From positions 248,001 to 312,000 of the forward strand of contig JAFEKR010000028.1 of the NCBI GenBank assembly GCA_019022495.1: 64,000 bases of DNA, written 5' to 3'. The notes beneath the pieces are model-generated. The model was given only the letters and a program-made list of their open reading frames with translations, was not told the DNA's origin and ran no database searches. Numbering within the stretch: position 1 is the first letter of the stretch; each line of letters opens with the position of its first letter. Positions 11,391 through 24,286 of the stretch are shown piece after piece. The DNA is from Epichloe hybrida (Eukaryota > Ascomycota > Sordariomycetes > Hypocreales > Clavicipitaceae). The position numbers and the translations under genes were made by a program.

Positions 11391-14300
11391 TCATCTCCTC
11401 CATCCCCAAAAGCCTCCCGAGCTGGGAGACGTGACTCCCGTTGTCGCCGTGGGCTTAGCAACATGGTCAGCAGGTGGTGTTGTTGCTTGTCCCGTGAGTC
11501 GACCGAATACTGCCATGGCGCCGAGGGAGTTTGATGCTGCCAAGGAGCCTTGTGAGTCTGATGGCGGCAAGCCATGGGCTTTCCGGAGTGCCTCGAGCTT
11601 TTGCTTTGCTTCCTCGGCTTCTTGCTTTGCCGTTGCTTCGGCCGTCTTGGCCTGAACCAGTTCCAACAGCAGTGTTTCGAGTTCGCTGGGTGAGGTGTCT
11701 ATTTCCGAAGAAGAACCAAGGGCAGCCGTATGGGTCTGCGGCAGGGACGATATCCTCTTACTGTAGCCCGGAGCCTGTGATGGCGTAGATTGGCTTCGCC
11801 CAAGTTTGAGCTCCCGTAACCCACCATTCTTGCCCTTTCCTGCCCAATCCACATCGACGTCACGCTGATTGGGCTCCGAGGCTGAGCTGCTAGATACTCT
11901 GGCTTTCATGCCATGAATCTGCTTTTCCAGCCGTTGCTTGTCTTGATGAAGCGACTTCACGTGTCCATGTCGCTCCCGCAATTGTTCTTTCAAAGCAGAA
12001 ACTTCTTGGTCCATGTCATGGATACGCCGGCTCAGGTCTTGCGAGTGAGAGACTGCAATGGCAAGCTGGTTCTTTGTATTCAGCAACTCATCTCGTAGCT
12101 GAGACTTTGACTGGACCATGGACGATCGATGCTTCTTATCCTGAACCGCGAAGCGGTTCTCAACCCGGTCCAAGAGCTCAGAAAGGTCCTCCGTTGAGGG
12201 TGGTTCATCGCCATTTTCAGCCACAGTCTCTATGGTTGGCTCTGGCTCTTCAATCGTCGGTGTGGCATCATTGTCATCTCCCTCGGCAGGAATCGACATC
12301 TTGTGTCCATTGCCATCATCCGCCGAAGTGGCTGACTCGTCCTCTGCCTCGTCATTATTCGTCGCCCGCTTTCGCAGACCGTCCAACAACGATCGAACGG
12401 CTCTTCGATCTTCCTCCCGCTCCTCTCGTTCAGATTGTAACTGGTTGGCCAGAAGAGCGTGGTCACGTTGCATTTCGCTCAGGGCCATCAGAAGATCCTC
12501 AATTTGGCTATGTAAGTATCTCTCATCTGTATTTTTAGTGTTCGCGCTCGATTTCGGCCCCACTGGCGTCGACTCACGACTAGCCAAATCGTCCTCTGTG
12601 TTCGCCGAATCTCGAGAAAGAGTGCTGGCATCGGTTGAGGATGAACTCGTGATACTTGCAGAGCTCGCTTCCATCGAGTTCAGTGTGGACGCTATACTCT
12701 GTTTCGATGTGCTGCGACGAAGCATACTGAGTGGCCGAGCAGGTGTCACAGACAAGCCAGGGGTCAAGTTGTTGCTCTTGCTGGATGAGGCCCAAATACG
12801 TCCTAGAAAGCGACTAGCAGCAGTGGTTATGTCGGAAGCTCGTGCCACGTTCGCGGTGGCAACCAGAGACTCTTTGTACGCTTGCTCCAACTGTGAAAGC
12901 TTCTCTCGTGTCACAACGCCCGTCAGGCTCGCAAAGTCCTGGACGAATTCGTCGGCGTTGTAGTGGTAGCAGTCCCATAGCCCACGAGACAACAGAAGTT
13001 GCATTACGTCTTCCAGCTCTGTGCAGGCAAGCAGACGGGCCTCGTTCTTCCTCATGAGTGACAGAGCAACGCGCATCAAGGTTTCCGAGGCTCCCTCGGC
13101 AAAAATAACATCATATATCCGGAAGAGCATCGGCAACGGACATGTGACGGCGAAGAAGCTGAGGAACCATTGCGAAACATATGCGGTCTCGACCTGGAGC
13201 TCCTCAAGGTGACTGGAAAGCGCAGGCAGATTGGCCCGTAAGAGTTCGCGGAATTGATAAATGCGGACATGTAACCCGGACAAGTCAGGAAGAAAACACT
13301 CTCGTAAATCATACTTCTCCATGAGCCTATCATTAATTACAACGTCAGTATTTTCCATGCGCCAGCCACGAAGCTGGGTGTCTACAAACTTACCGAACAA
13401 GGACGCAAAATGCCTGCTTGTCGGGCATGTGCATCAACAATGGCCCTACAAGAAAAGCGAGGCCTTGACAGTATCCTATTTTTGTATCATAAAGGCTGAA
13501 TGACTTGAGCACTCTCCCAAGCATGCGCTGCCCATCACCGTCAGGATCACGGAACATATCAACGCCAGGAAAGCTTCGCCCCAAATCTTTTCCAATAAGA
13601 AGTTCGTAAGGGCTTGATTCCCCGCAGAAACGCTCATATTGTTCCTCGAGGACAGCATCACGAGCACCAGACATGCTCTGCCATACAACTCCTCGCAAGG
13701 GCGGTGGTATTCCTTTGCGGATCTTGTTAGATAGAAGAGTGGGTAGACGAGCAGCAGTTTGCTGGTAATCCTTGACAAGAGCGGCATAGAATTCCAAATC
13801 AGTCATCGGAGGTGGCGGTAGCATGGAGTATCGGAGAGCTGAGGATGTTGGCCCGTTGACCATTTTGCGCAACTGGGCCATGGAAGGCGGTCGTGGTTTG
13901 CTTGACGAGAGCTTTTCTACAGCTTGCACCTTGACACTCTTGGGGTTCGTAGCAAGTTTTGCGTTTTCCTGCTCCAAGCGTGCCAGAAGAAGAGCCGTTG
14001 ACTGTTTGGTTGTTAGCATGAATCATGACGGTCACGAATAGGACGTTCAGGTCCAGCCAAAAAAAAAAACGCACATTATCGGTTTCCTCGTCCTTTGTTT
14101 GCTCATCCTCGGTTTTTTCCAGCTGTTCCCAGTTGACTTCTTCGTTATCATCGGAAGAGTCGGTTTCATTGCCATCAGCACCGCATTGTCCCAACTCATC
14201 TCTGAGGCTGCGATTAGCTTCGATGGTTGATACAGTGGCTTTGGTGTTCATTGGTTTGGATGACCTGTTGTTGTGCTTTTCACTGGGTGTCTCGCTGTCA

Positions 14301-14764
14301 TTTGACTCATCTTCCACATCTGCTTGCTCTTCTTCCAGTACAGTCGAGGCAATGCTTCCCAGCCTGCAGTTCGTTACGGCAGTCGTCGTGTCCAAAGTGG
14401 GGGATGGTGGTTCTGAAAGTCGTACGGTGACCATGGAGTCATGGGCCATGTTGGGAGCTTCCGCCTCTGTTGCTTCGATTTCGTGGATTTGGTCGGAATC
14501 TCCCGTCTCCTCGGGTTTTATTTTTACTGCCTTGGCCAGGCCTTTTGTCGTCTCGTCGGTCCCGGTGATTTGATCCGCCTTTTCGGGTTCGACTTGTTGA
14601 TGGTTCTTTTCATCCGTGTTATCTTGGCTATCGACCGATACCGAGTCTCGTTTGGTGGCAGTTATGTCGGACGGAAGATCATGCTGGATTTTCAGGTGGT
14701 CCGAGTCCATTGCCTGTGTCTTGACCGACGAACATGTAGACGACCTGGAGCTGGAATGCGTCAT
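11391..14764 (-). CDS. Gyp5-like TBC-domain Rab GTPase-activating protein
   Basis: Stimulates GTP hydrolysis on a Rab GTPase in vesicle traffic. Three exons: 14075-14764, 13394-14001 and 11391-13326, with introns of 73 bp (donor GTGCGT followed by a T-rich tract) and 67 bp (GTAAGT...GATAG); 1077 aa from the first ATG at 14764. The TBC domain spans about residues 320-530: entry IRKGIPPPLRGVVWQ, the arginine-finger motif IGKDLGR (IxxDxxR), and the glutamine-finger GYCQG, so the dual-finger catalytic pair is intact. The N-terminal 230 residues are acidic and disordered. Downstream are serine-rich stretches and two coiled coils (about 625-675 and 760-840), an architecture like yeast Gyp5/Gyl1. 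A different Rab-GAP subclass cannot be excluded. Confidence 0.88.
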
Positions 14765-17688
14765 GCTGATCGACGACGCCAGTTGCAATCCAGCGTGGAG
14801 GCGGTTGGGGGGGAGGTCACACCTGACAACGACGACAAGAGCCCACTTTCCTTCGCTGGGTCTGCGTCAGAAGTAGGTGATAGATAGATAGTCCAGTGTG
14901 ACTGACTACTGAGGCCTACCTACGCCGAAGCAAGTACAGTGGTTGAGAAGAAGATGATGGAGTCTTGTCGTTTCATCGAGGGGGTTCCGTACGGCTGAGA
15001 CAGCCCATGCCAAAATTGCACCACGATCCCTTGCCAGCGAATTACTCGCGGAAGCGGACACCCATTGACAGTGTTTTTTTTTGTTTTTTTTTTAGATACA
15101 ACCTCACAGCAGCACTCAGTATTCAGTGGCGAGCGAAGTAAGATGTACGAAAGGGAAAAAAAAGTATGACGGGTTAGGAAACGGCAGGGTCAGCCTCGGG
15201 ACGGATTGTGGACTGCCACGACTGCCACGACTTGCTTGGCCTGGAATGGCTGTGGAGAACTAAATGGTGCAAGCCGGGGGAAGAGAAGAGAGAAGAAGAA
15301 GCGAGCACATGCTGCGAGCGAGCACTTGTTGCAAGTGCTCGCTTGGAACCCTGGCTCTAGCAGTGGACGCGAAATTTCCGGGGTGCCAATGTTTCCCATT
15401 GACGTTGACATTCACATTCAGATTCACATTCACAATGGAACAACCACGAAGCACCTAGGGAAGTACGGTTCAGGTCCCTTGGTATCTAGCAGGCGATGGT
15501 CTAAGACGCTCATAGCCAATAACCGCCTCATGTGATGTCAAGTATGGAAAGGGGTCGTTGTTGTCAAACAGTATCGCGGACATCCGTTCATCAACCATGT
15601 TCGCCCTTTTTTTTTTTGTGCTTCGTCGTCGTTCATGACTGATTGGTCAATGAATGCAGGTGCCAGACTGGCCACGGGCACGGGCCCACTGGTCGGCCGG
15701 CTGGGCGCGAGAAACGGACCATGCCTATTTGGCTTGGGACGGCGTTCAAGGCGTTCAAGGGGCAGGAAAGGGAAGAAGGGGTCACAGCCAACTGGTATTT
15801 TCAGGACGGGTTCCTCGTGTGTGATTTGCCAACCAGCCAGCCAGCCCCTGATGCACATGAACGCCTCACACAGAGCAGCATTTCCAGGTCCCGGTTTTCT
15901 TGTATTATACGGATTACCGCGTCTTTTTTTGCTTCGCGCCATGCCGCCGCCGAGGTGGGTTTTCCGGAGGCTGCTGCCGCTTGAACGCCGTCGTGGCCGT
16001 CCTCGCCCGTCCTCGTCCGTCAGCCGTTGTGAGCCGCCCGCATCAACTGGCCTGGCCAATGCATCGATGCTCTCTGTTCTTCGAGGCTGACGGTTGTTCT
16101 TCGGGGGCATCTGAGCAATGGAGTCCCTCGCTCTTTCCAAAGTGGGTGATGCCACCTCATGTGGCGCGAGCTTGGATCCAGGTAGCTTCAGCCACCTTTT
16201 CATCTGGCTCAACTACCCTACGATTCCATCAACCCCAATGATCCGAAATCCTTTTCGCCTCTTCTTCCAACCGAGCTGGCTCTATTGTTGTCGGCAGGCG
16301 CATAGACTGTAGAGAGTGTAGAGAGCATTCATTCCGCAACATACCACCAAAGTACATTAGTGACGAATGATGGATGACGCCGTGACCTCGACACCTTGAT
16401 ATATTAGAGTATGCGATTGGGACACGACCTTGAGACGAACACTTGCATGATAACGACTTGTAGATGTAGATAGAAGCGGAAGTGCAGAGAACAAAACAGG
16501 CATCCGCGCGAGGCGCCACAGTGCCTGGGAGTCTGCTCGATGGAGCACCGAACATAATTGTAGAAGGTATTCGCAGTTGCACACCGCCAGTTCCGAGTGA
16601 AATCAAGTCACTTCAACAAGGGTTGCCTCAAATGGGGGTGCCATCGGCACACCCAATGGTGGACGTGGATGCGGCATGTGTGAGCACCTTATCCATTCAT
16701 CACGCCCATCCAGTCTATCTCGGGGTTGGCGTTGGATGATGAAGGGTGTCATGCGTTCAATCGGACGGACGTGCATCGTTAGCTCGGTCTGCATGTCTGG
16801 TTATGCAACCACTTTCCGGGTAATGACGGCGGACATGGCAGCACTATGCATGCCGCCCTCTTTATTCTTATCATGCTGCTCAATATGTATATTTTCAATG
16901 CCCTTGCCGTAACCCGTGAGCACATCGTTTCTTGGCTAGCCCACCCTTCGCGGGCAACGAGACGCGTCGCACTTGGCGCCTGACATTGCATTGTGGGGTC
17001 CCAGGTTCACCAGATGTAATTAAAGGGCTCCATGGTTCCGATCTGGGCCCATGTGGGCCCAGCCCATCCAGCGCATTTTTTTTGCTTGCATGATGGGCGT
17101 GATGCATGCGTGCATGCAAGCAAGCAAGCAAGCAAGCACGAAAGCAAGCAAGCACTTTGGCTGTCGTGAGTTCGTGAGAGGGAATCCAGCGCAGCAGAAA
17201 GGACGCATGTACGGAGTATGTACGGAGTATGTAATCCGTACCGATCCGTATGTCCTGTATGTCCCAGTCGGTAGAGAACATTGGTGGCTGCACTGGCTTT
17301 CTGTTTGGCACACATGATTGAGGCATCGCGTTGATCTGGACCGGTGCCCCCCTAATAGTGCTAGCCCCGATGCCCCGGCCACTTGTCGCAGCATTTCCGC
17401 ACGTCAACGTCAACATGGAGCTGATCAGTGAGTCCTGACAGTGAGGCCTGTGCTCGAGTAAGTAACCGCAAAACTCGATCGTCCATGTCGTTTTCGACAT
17501 CGATCATCACAACAGTACTCCTTAGCCGACTTTGTTTTCCCTTCTCCCTTCTCCCTTCTCCCATGCCCTTGCCCTCGACTTCTATTCTTGCTTGCTCTTC
17601 TACGATCCTTGGGTTTTCGAGAGCGACACTATCTGTGCCGTCGCTCCTCATGGCTCATCTATCCTAACGGGCGTAAACGCGGTACGCC
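14765..17688. other. Large spacer without recognisable gene (2.9 kb)
   Basis: Lies between the 5' ends of the Rab-GAP and YVC1, so it is a divergent promoter region of unusual length. Contents: a perfect hairpin at 15317-15343; AAGC repeats at about 17113-17155; two TACGGAGTA copies plus ATCCGTA copies at 17210-17250; GATA repeats at about 14878-14890; T/A homopolymers near 15075-15095. Open frames up to about 220 codons occur (for example 15538-16212, minus) but their translations are R/P-rich and resemble no family. Confidence 0.5.
15317..15343. repeat. Perfect 12-bp inverted repeat, 3-nt loop
   Basis: Arms AGCGAGCACTTG (15317-15328) and CAAGTGCTCGCT (15332-15343) are exact reverse complements separated by TTG. 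A partial copy of the arm (GCGAGCACATG) sits just upstream at 15301. It lies in a non-coding spacer. Could be a transcription-terminator-like or protein-binding palindrome, or chance; function unknown. Confidence 0.6.
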
Positions 17689-20600
17689 ATGACAGCCAAA
17701 GGCGAGGCATCTTATGGGACCATGTTCTCCTCGCTACTGCGCCGCCCGAAGCGCGCTTCTCGTCGCGTCGACATTCACGATTTCGCCGGCTCCACCTCGT
17801 CTGTTCCACAGCCACAACGTCAATACACGGAGAGGACGCATGCCACGGCGGATTTCACCGAAGCCGATGACGATGACGAAGATACAAATGAAGAAGACCT
17901 CGTTCGATTTGACGAGGATGCTGGTCAAGCGAATGACCACGATCAAATAGACGAAGATGACGATGACGGGGCCGATGAAGATAACCGCCACCGAGATCTG
18001 CCTGTTCTTCCTCTCTTCTCGGCAACGCACCTTGGTAAATCAACACCCCGCACCCCTCTATTTGATATGATTTGATTTGCATCGAGTAAAATTTGTTTCA
18101 CGGACGAATACCACCCCTTCTTCCTTGGATCCCATGTCATATTGCTAGCAACCTCCTTGTTGCGTCTACACAACATACTTTCCGCGAACCAAACGCTGAC
18201 CACAGCACAAACTGTTGTTCATCTTCCAGATACACTTCCCATCTACAACATCACACACTCTATTCGTATAATTGTAACTGCTCGCACTGAGACTTCGCTA
18301 TCATGGGATCAGCTGCGATCGCCACAAGTTTCCCAATTTCTGGTGAAACCTATGCAGCAGCAAATTCGGACCCAACACTTTTCAAGAGCCACCATATATG
18401 CCCTGATGGCAAATTGTTTGCAATTTAGCAAAGAAGGACAGAGATATGCTGCCGATGCCGGAATCAGCAACACGAGATCCAAAGTCTGCGAGCTTCTAGC
18501 TCTCAAACTTCTCAAGGAATACTCCACGAGAGAACTGATTGATGCCCTGGCCTATGACTTCTACCCACTCCAAGGACTTCCAGGTGCACAGCCACCAGCT
18601 GCACAAAGCAGGCCGTCTACTAAAGCGAAGCAGGCTGTGACTGCGTCGAGGACCTCTACACTCGAAGTTGCTATCCGAGCTTCGGCCAAACACTTCCTCG
18701 CCCACCCAGTGGTGGTCCAACAGCTCGAAGCCATCTGGAATGGTGCCATCACCTTTTATTCCTCCGCAGACAGTTTACATCGCGAATTGCCACCCACGCC
18801 CGTGATAAGCATCAACGGATATGCCACAAAGCCGGACAACAGGACTCCGCTACTCGGGGCTCTGCCATCTAAGCCAGGCCAGTATCAGGTTCCCACCGGG
18901 AGAAGGACGGTCATGCTTTACGATCCGCGGCAGGCCTCCATGTTCAAGCTTTCTCGTCTTCGAGTGCCGCGGTATCGATCTTTTCTTTCCACGCTGTCCC
19001 TGGCTGTATTAATTGGTCTTTTCCTGGCCGTACTCTCCCAAAGATCTGTGCAAATCACCGGACTGGAATTGGTCTTCTGGTTCTGGAGCGCCGGATTCAT
19101 GTTGGACGAGCTGGTTGGTTTCAACGAACAAGGATTCGCCCTCTACATCATGAGCTTCTGGAACATTTTTGACTTGGGAATACTGGTGCTGCTCATCGCA
19201 TACTACTGTATGCGAGCTTACGGCGTCTTCTTGGTTGATCCCCATCAATGGAATACCATGGCCTACGACGTCCTGGCAGCCAATGCGATATTGCTTCTGC
19301 CCCGGATTTTCAGCGTTTTGGACCATTACCAGTACTTTTCTCAGCTCTTGATTGCCTTCCGTCTCATGGCCGTGGACTTGGCGGCTGTTTTCGTCCTAGT
19401 TTTGATCGTGTGCAGCGGGTTCTTTGTCTTCTTCACGTCATCCCAAGATGCCAGCGATGGTGGTGAGGTTGCATACAAGATTTTCCAGATCCTCATGGGT
19501 TTTACGCCTGCTGCGTGGGATGTGTAAGCTGGGAACGGTGTTCTTTCACGCAAGAGGAAGATGCTGACGGCTTTTAGGTGGCCTTCCTACAACTGGCTAG
19601 CGAGGATACTGATGATGATTTTCCTCATCATTTGTCACTTTTTGGTTGTGTAAGTGCAGCCTGGTCCATTTTTTTTTTGTTTCATTAACTTTAGGAGTCC
19701 ACAGTCTAACGGGAATTTTTTTTTCCAGAACTATTCTCATCACGGTCTTGACAAACTCGTTCATGGCGATCGCTTCTAATGCCACGGAAGAGCACCAGTA
19801 AGTACAATCGCCGGTGACCTGTTCTTCCCACGGACCGAAATTAATTGACGCAGGTTTGTTTTTGCAATCAACACCATTTCCATGGTCAAGAACGACGCCC
19901 TCTTTTCTTATATAGCACCCAGCAACATATTTGCCTGGCTGCTGATGCCGCTGCGTTATTGCATGCCCCTGAAGCACTTTGTTTGGCTCAACCGAACGAT
20001 TATCAAAGTCACCCACTTCCCCGTTCTGTTCATAATTTATTTGTACGAGAGGTTCTGGCTGGCGTCGTCCATGTTCGAGCCTACAGATCTTGTCGAGAAC
20101 CACGGGCGGTCGCGAAGTCGAGCAATCTCGTTTGGGGACGCGGCTCAGCGCACCGCCATGTTCAGCCCCAACGTCCGAGTGCGAGAAGAGTCTGTTGCTG
20201 GCTTCCACAAAGATCGAGCTTTGGAGGAAGTGTTCCGTCGTGCGCCAGACGCGGCCACTATGCGTACTCAGCGGAGAAACGAGAGACGAAAAACCCAGAC
20301 GGCGATTCGAAACTGGATGGACCAGCATGATGAAGACGGAGGACTGCCATCCACAAACTGGCCAACCGTGGATAGTAGGGCAGTGCCTGATTGGCAAAGA
20401 CGTATGAGCGTGGGCTGGGAAAGGCCATCCAACCTTAGGCAGGTGTCTGATGTTCGGTCCACGGCAAGCGACCCAGCAGAGTTCACGTCCAATCCCGGCG
20501 TCTCCTTCAGTGCCAGCCACCCCAGAAGACGTGCGTCTAGAGTCGAGTTGATTGTCCCCGAGTACAAAGATCAGACCGACGCGGATGGAGACGACGAGCT

Positions 20601-21699
20601 GGTGACCAACGATGAGGATGAAGACGAGGTGACCAATGCCGGCAGGAGTCAACAATTTGAAAAGCACGGGGTGGAGGATGGAGGAGACTACTTCACGACG
20701 CCTAGGGCTGCTCGATCCACGAAGCTAGCTTCTTCCCATGGATCATCTGCGAAGATGACTACTGGTCCTGCTCCAACGCCACGCCAGGCCCAGACAAGAC
20801 GCGGCGTTCACAGTCGGACCCTCTCCACAAACACCATTCTCTACAACCCGGAGGATCCCCAGCAGCTCCATCCTCAACCTCAACCTCATCCGTTGTCTGC
20901 AGCATCTCCTTCGAAAGCGAGGGCAATACCACCGCCACCTCGTCGGCCCAACACCAGTGGTAAGATTACGGGCACGGCGTCGCCATCCCATGGAGCGCGA
21001 CGCAGCTCTCCTCCTCGAAGGTCTCCGTATCTCTCGTCATCCAAGCCCCGACCAATCCTGGCACCGCGCGGCATGGCAGAGAGCGGTGGAGTTACACAGT
21101 CTGCGATGTTGAGCCTCGCGCCTCGCGACAGGCCTCGGGAGTCCAGAAGATTGTCTTCAGTCGATCTAAGCGTTATGTCTGATCACATTGGAATCGAAGA
21201 CAACACTATCGCGATGGCGGGTAGCTTTCAGACGCAGATGGCCATGGCGTTGATGAAGGACAACCGAATGCGTGGGTCAGGAGGTGATTCTGCTGATCGG
21301 GATAGGATGGGAAGGTTGGTACTGGCCCGCATGAAGACACTGGAAGAGAGTTTTGCCGATGTGATCAAGGAGATGCGAGACTTGAAGAACAGCTCAACTG
21401 CTCCACATTCGCTACGGGATTCTTCAGGAGGAGAGGAATTGAGGTCCGGAATCGGAGGAGGCAGCAGCGAGTATGACCGACCGAGGAGGCCAGGCAAAGG
21501 TGATGCGACGCCAAGGAAAGGACACGGCAAGAGACCGGTGAGCCGACGAAGCATGAAGGAACCAAAGGCTGCTGGGCCTATGACGAAGCGAGGAGACGCA
21601 AAGGGTAAGGCGAAAGATGTGGGCTTTTCGTCTGATGACGATGATGAAGGCAGTAGTGATGCCAAAGACAGCTTCGTAAAGAACGGAGGCTCCATATAA
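17689..21699 (+). CDS. YVC1: Vacuolar TRP cation channel YVC1
   Basis: TRP-family calcium-permeable channel of the vacuolar membrane that releases Ca2+ under osmotic and oxidative stress. Five exons: 17689-18034, 18230-19523, 19578-19649, 19729-19797 and 19854-21699; introns 195, 54, 79 and 56 bp, all with GTAA-type donors and phase-consistent; product 1208 aa. The N terminus is acidic, followed by a cytosolic helical region (about 116-380) starting at TLPIYNITHSIR. Hydrophobic segments between about residues 395 and 670 form the TRP core, including FWNIFDLGILVLL and LLPRIFSVLDHYQYFSQLLI; the pore region precedes FMAIASNATEEHQ. The C-terminal half (about 700-1208) is long, polar and disordered with acidic, proline-rich and basic patches, as in filamentous fungal homologues. 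The pore region is split by three very short introns. Confidence 0.9.
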
Positions 21700-23239
21700 A
21701 TGGATGGGATGAAATGGTGGACACAGGTTCGCGCATGGAAGGTGGTTAATTCAGGCACACTGGGAGCATTATCTGTATGAGTATGTGTACGAGCGTATTA
21801 CGAGTAGGAGCACGAAGACGGTTTGGCGTTTTGAGAGCATTGGTGGCGGGACAGGCGTAGATGACGGGCATGATTAATTAATTACTCAAACAGGCCACGA
21901 TGGCTGTGACATTAACCCCCCCCCCCAAACAGTCCAAGTCGGTCTGGTTGTTTTGTGTGTTTGCCTAGAACTGGGACGAGAACTCAACCAGTCTGGTTTC
22001 ACTCACTCACTCACCTCACCCATCAGAGCCAACAAGCCAGGCACTTCCTTTGGAAACCAACAAGATTTGCAGACATGCTGGGCCCTTCGTCTCAATTCCG
22101 CATTCAGCGTCGGGCGAAAGCTCGTCAACAAGCTGCCCGACGGAGTCGAGTACGTCCTGGACCTCACTCGGCCGTCCGAGGGGGACGAGTTGGTGTTCCA
22201 AATGACGGGGGGACTTGGCTGACCCCTGATTTGCTGCTGCAAGCGGCAACGATGATGCTACACCGGCTCTGAACTCCGATGAGGATGACCGTTTCGAAGG
22301 AAGCGACGACGGGTGGAATCAAGGCGAAAGATGCTGGGCTCCATGATGATGCCGGAAGGTCTGGACGCTCGTGGCCGTGACCAAAATCCCTAGACTGCAC
22401 TTGCACTGCACCTCTGTTCGTCCGGGATCAAGTCGCGCAGCCGGATAATGAATGCATGACAGAAAAAAAAAAATCCCAAGTCCTGCCGGAGGAAGAGCTC
22501 GAAATCGGAATCGGGTGGCATCTTGAAACTGCAGGACGTAACGCAGTCAGCATTCATTTCTGCATCTTTTGTGAAGGAAATGGCGTTGCAGGGAGGCTGA
22601 CGACAACACTTCATTCGGCAGACGAAACGGGAGACTGCAGCGATGAGTTGGAGTTTGAAACAACGTACGTGAGTGATGCAGCATGCAGATGCAGCCGGCA
22701 CTTCTTGTCGAGCGAGAAGTGACTACAGTGCTCCGGAGCCAAGTCCTCTTCGACAAATGGTGCAATTCAAGAATTGACACACTCGGACGTGACGTGTCCG
22801 CGCGCAAGATTTCCGCGCCAGCTCTGCTTTCTTTCGTCGGCGGAATGGATCTCGACCGAGCTAGCTACGTACGATCGAAGACATCATCGCGTTTTTTAAT
22901 GACTACAAAAAAAACGAATGACGAGACAGATACCATTTATTGTGCATTGTTTGTACATTTCTTTTCCAACTTTGATTCCGGCAATAAGGGAATATTGATC
23001 ATCGTATCTGCAATTCAGGGTGTTGATAATAAACGTTGATGAAAAAAAAAAAAAAACATCAAGAGATTTACCAAAAATCATCGAAATCCCGATGATTAGC
23101 ATGATCCTTTGCGCACCCATGACTATTTGTCTCTTCAAGGGCAAAATATGGCATCATGAACGCCCCCCCCAAAAAAAAAAAACACCAACATTGCAACTGA
23201 TTTGCCCCCCTGATATGGTCGCCTCCATTCATCGAGACG
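21700..23239. other. Convergent spacer with possible gene fragment
   Basis: 1.5 kb between the 3' ends of YVC1 and TAP42. Several homopolymers (C10 near 21917, A14 near 23042, A11 near 23170). Apart from the possible fragment listed separately I see nothing coding. Confidence 0.45.
22074..22222 (+). pseudogene. Possible fragment of a conserved fungal protein
   Basis: A short stretch translates to sequence with coding character, containing KLPDGVEYVLDLTRPSEGDE, which resembles a segment I associate with uncharacterised conserved ascomycete proteins. It ends in a stop at 22220-22222 and has no plausible start or continuation; another frame downstream is acidic but unconnected. Could be a relic of a lost gene, or chance. 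The recognition is from memory of a family pattern and is weak. Confidence 0.3.
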
Positions 23240-24286
23240 TCACCCCATGTTCAGCGTATTCCCCGCCCCCCTCCGGTTGTCGTCCTTGTAATCGTCCCAC
23301 TCCCTGTCCAAAGCCTCCATGTCGTCCTCGTCAACCACGTTGCGCGGCGGATCCGTGCCCCCTTCCAGGATGCCCCCCCTCCGCTTCTCCTCCTCCAGAT
23401 ACTCGTCTATCGACATGGTCGGCAGGTTGTGGCCCGGCCGGAACACCCCCCTCGCGAGATCGGTCCTCGACCCAACGAGCGTGAAAGGCTGCAGCGGTCT
23501 GCCCTGCTTCGAGAGCAACGGCCCGCCTTTGTTGAGGAGGCTCTTCTGGAACGGCTCGTCCAGGCGCAACGTGGGATCCACGTCCCCTCTGCTCTCCTCC
23601 TCCGTGCCTCTCCTCGAATCGTCAACCTCCTCCTCTGGCGCCATGTCCAGCATCTCCTTTTCCCGATTCAGCGAGTCTAGTCCCTCGAAGGCCTTGTGGA
23701 TCCGCCACTGGACCTCGAGGAGGTATACCTGCCTGACGGCCTCTTCATCCCTCTCCACGAACCCTGGGTTCCGTCTCAGTGTGTCCAGTTTCTCCCGCAG
23801 CGCCTTGTCCGCCTTGAAGTTGGAGATCTTGGCCTCTCTCTTGGCCGTCGGGTCGGAGTGGCTCGGCACAACAGCGAACTTTTCCTCGTCGTCCCGATAG
23901 CGCTCTAGCATCTTTGCGTGGGGCCCAGACACGAGCCCGTACGCGTCTACGAGGGCGAGAAAACGTTCGTAGGCGTCTCTCGCCGATTGGAGGACTAGCC
24001 TGCGGTGCTTGGGGCCCGAGAAGGGCGTTCGCTGCAAGAGCTCTGCTATGGTGTGGTGGAGGACCAGGTACCGCAGCGAGGAGGTGGCTACGTCCTCGAT
24101 GCCTTCGTTGGGGGAGAAGAGCGCGAGGGAGTGCACTTGCTCGACGAGAGATGCATACTGCGAGATGAGCGCCGCGAGTTCGGACCCGTACGTTGGCAAT
24201 GTGGCGGGAACGGATTCGAGCGTTTGCCGCTTCGTCTCGGCTTCGGCGAGGGCTGCGTCGAGAGATTGCGGCTCGTCTGAGGCCAT
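23240..24286 (-). CDS. TAP42: TAP42/alpha4-like PP2A regulatory protein
   Basis: Binds type 2A phosphatase catalytic subunits and links them to TOR signalling. Intronless, 348 aa, start ATG at 24286. Family hallmarks: helical N-terminal domain (about 1-235) with the segment RDAYERFLALVDAYGLVS, the KREAKISNFKADKALREKL block that contacts the phosphatase (about 148-168), and the C-terminal FTLVGSRTDLARGVFRPGHNLPT motif split across about residues 267-290, followed by MSIDEYLEEEKRRGG. The C terminus is acidic (DEDDMEALDREWDDYKDDN). A 26-nt A run (24347-24372 on the plus strand, T on the coding strand) lies about 60 bp upstream of the start, presumably in the 5' leader or promoter. Confidence 0.92.
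   Translation of the reverse strand: MASDEPQSLDAALAEAETKRQTLESVPATLPTYGSELAALISQYASLVEQVHSLALFSPNEGIEDVATSSLRYLVLHHTIAELLQRTPFSGPKHRRLVLQSARDAYERFLALVDAYGLVSGPHAKMLERYRDDEEKFAVVPSHSDPTAKREAKISNFKADKALREKLDTLRRNPGFVERDEEAVRQVYLLEVQWRIHKAFEGLDSLNREKEMLDMAPEEEVDDSRRGTEEESRGDVDPTLRLDEPFQKSLLNKGGPLLSKQGRPLQPFTLVGSRTDLARGVFRPGHNLPTMSIDEYLEEEKRRGGILEGGTDPPRNVVDEDDMEALDREWDDYKDDNRRGAGNTLNMG

Noticed and set aside
15538..16212. 224-codon minus-strand open frame in the long spacer
   Set aside because: R/P/G-rich translation, no domain, overlaps other equally long frames; consistent with GC-rich non-coding DNA.
19597..20667. 356-codon minus-strand open frame
   Set aside because: Lies antisense over YVC1 exons and introns; no family resemblance.
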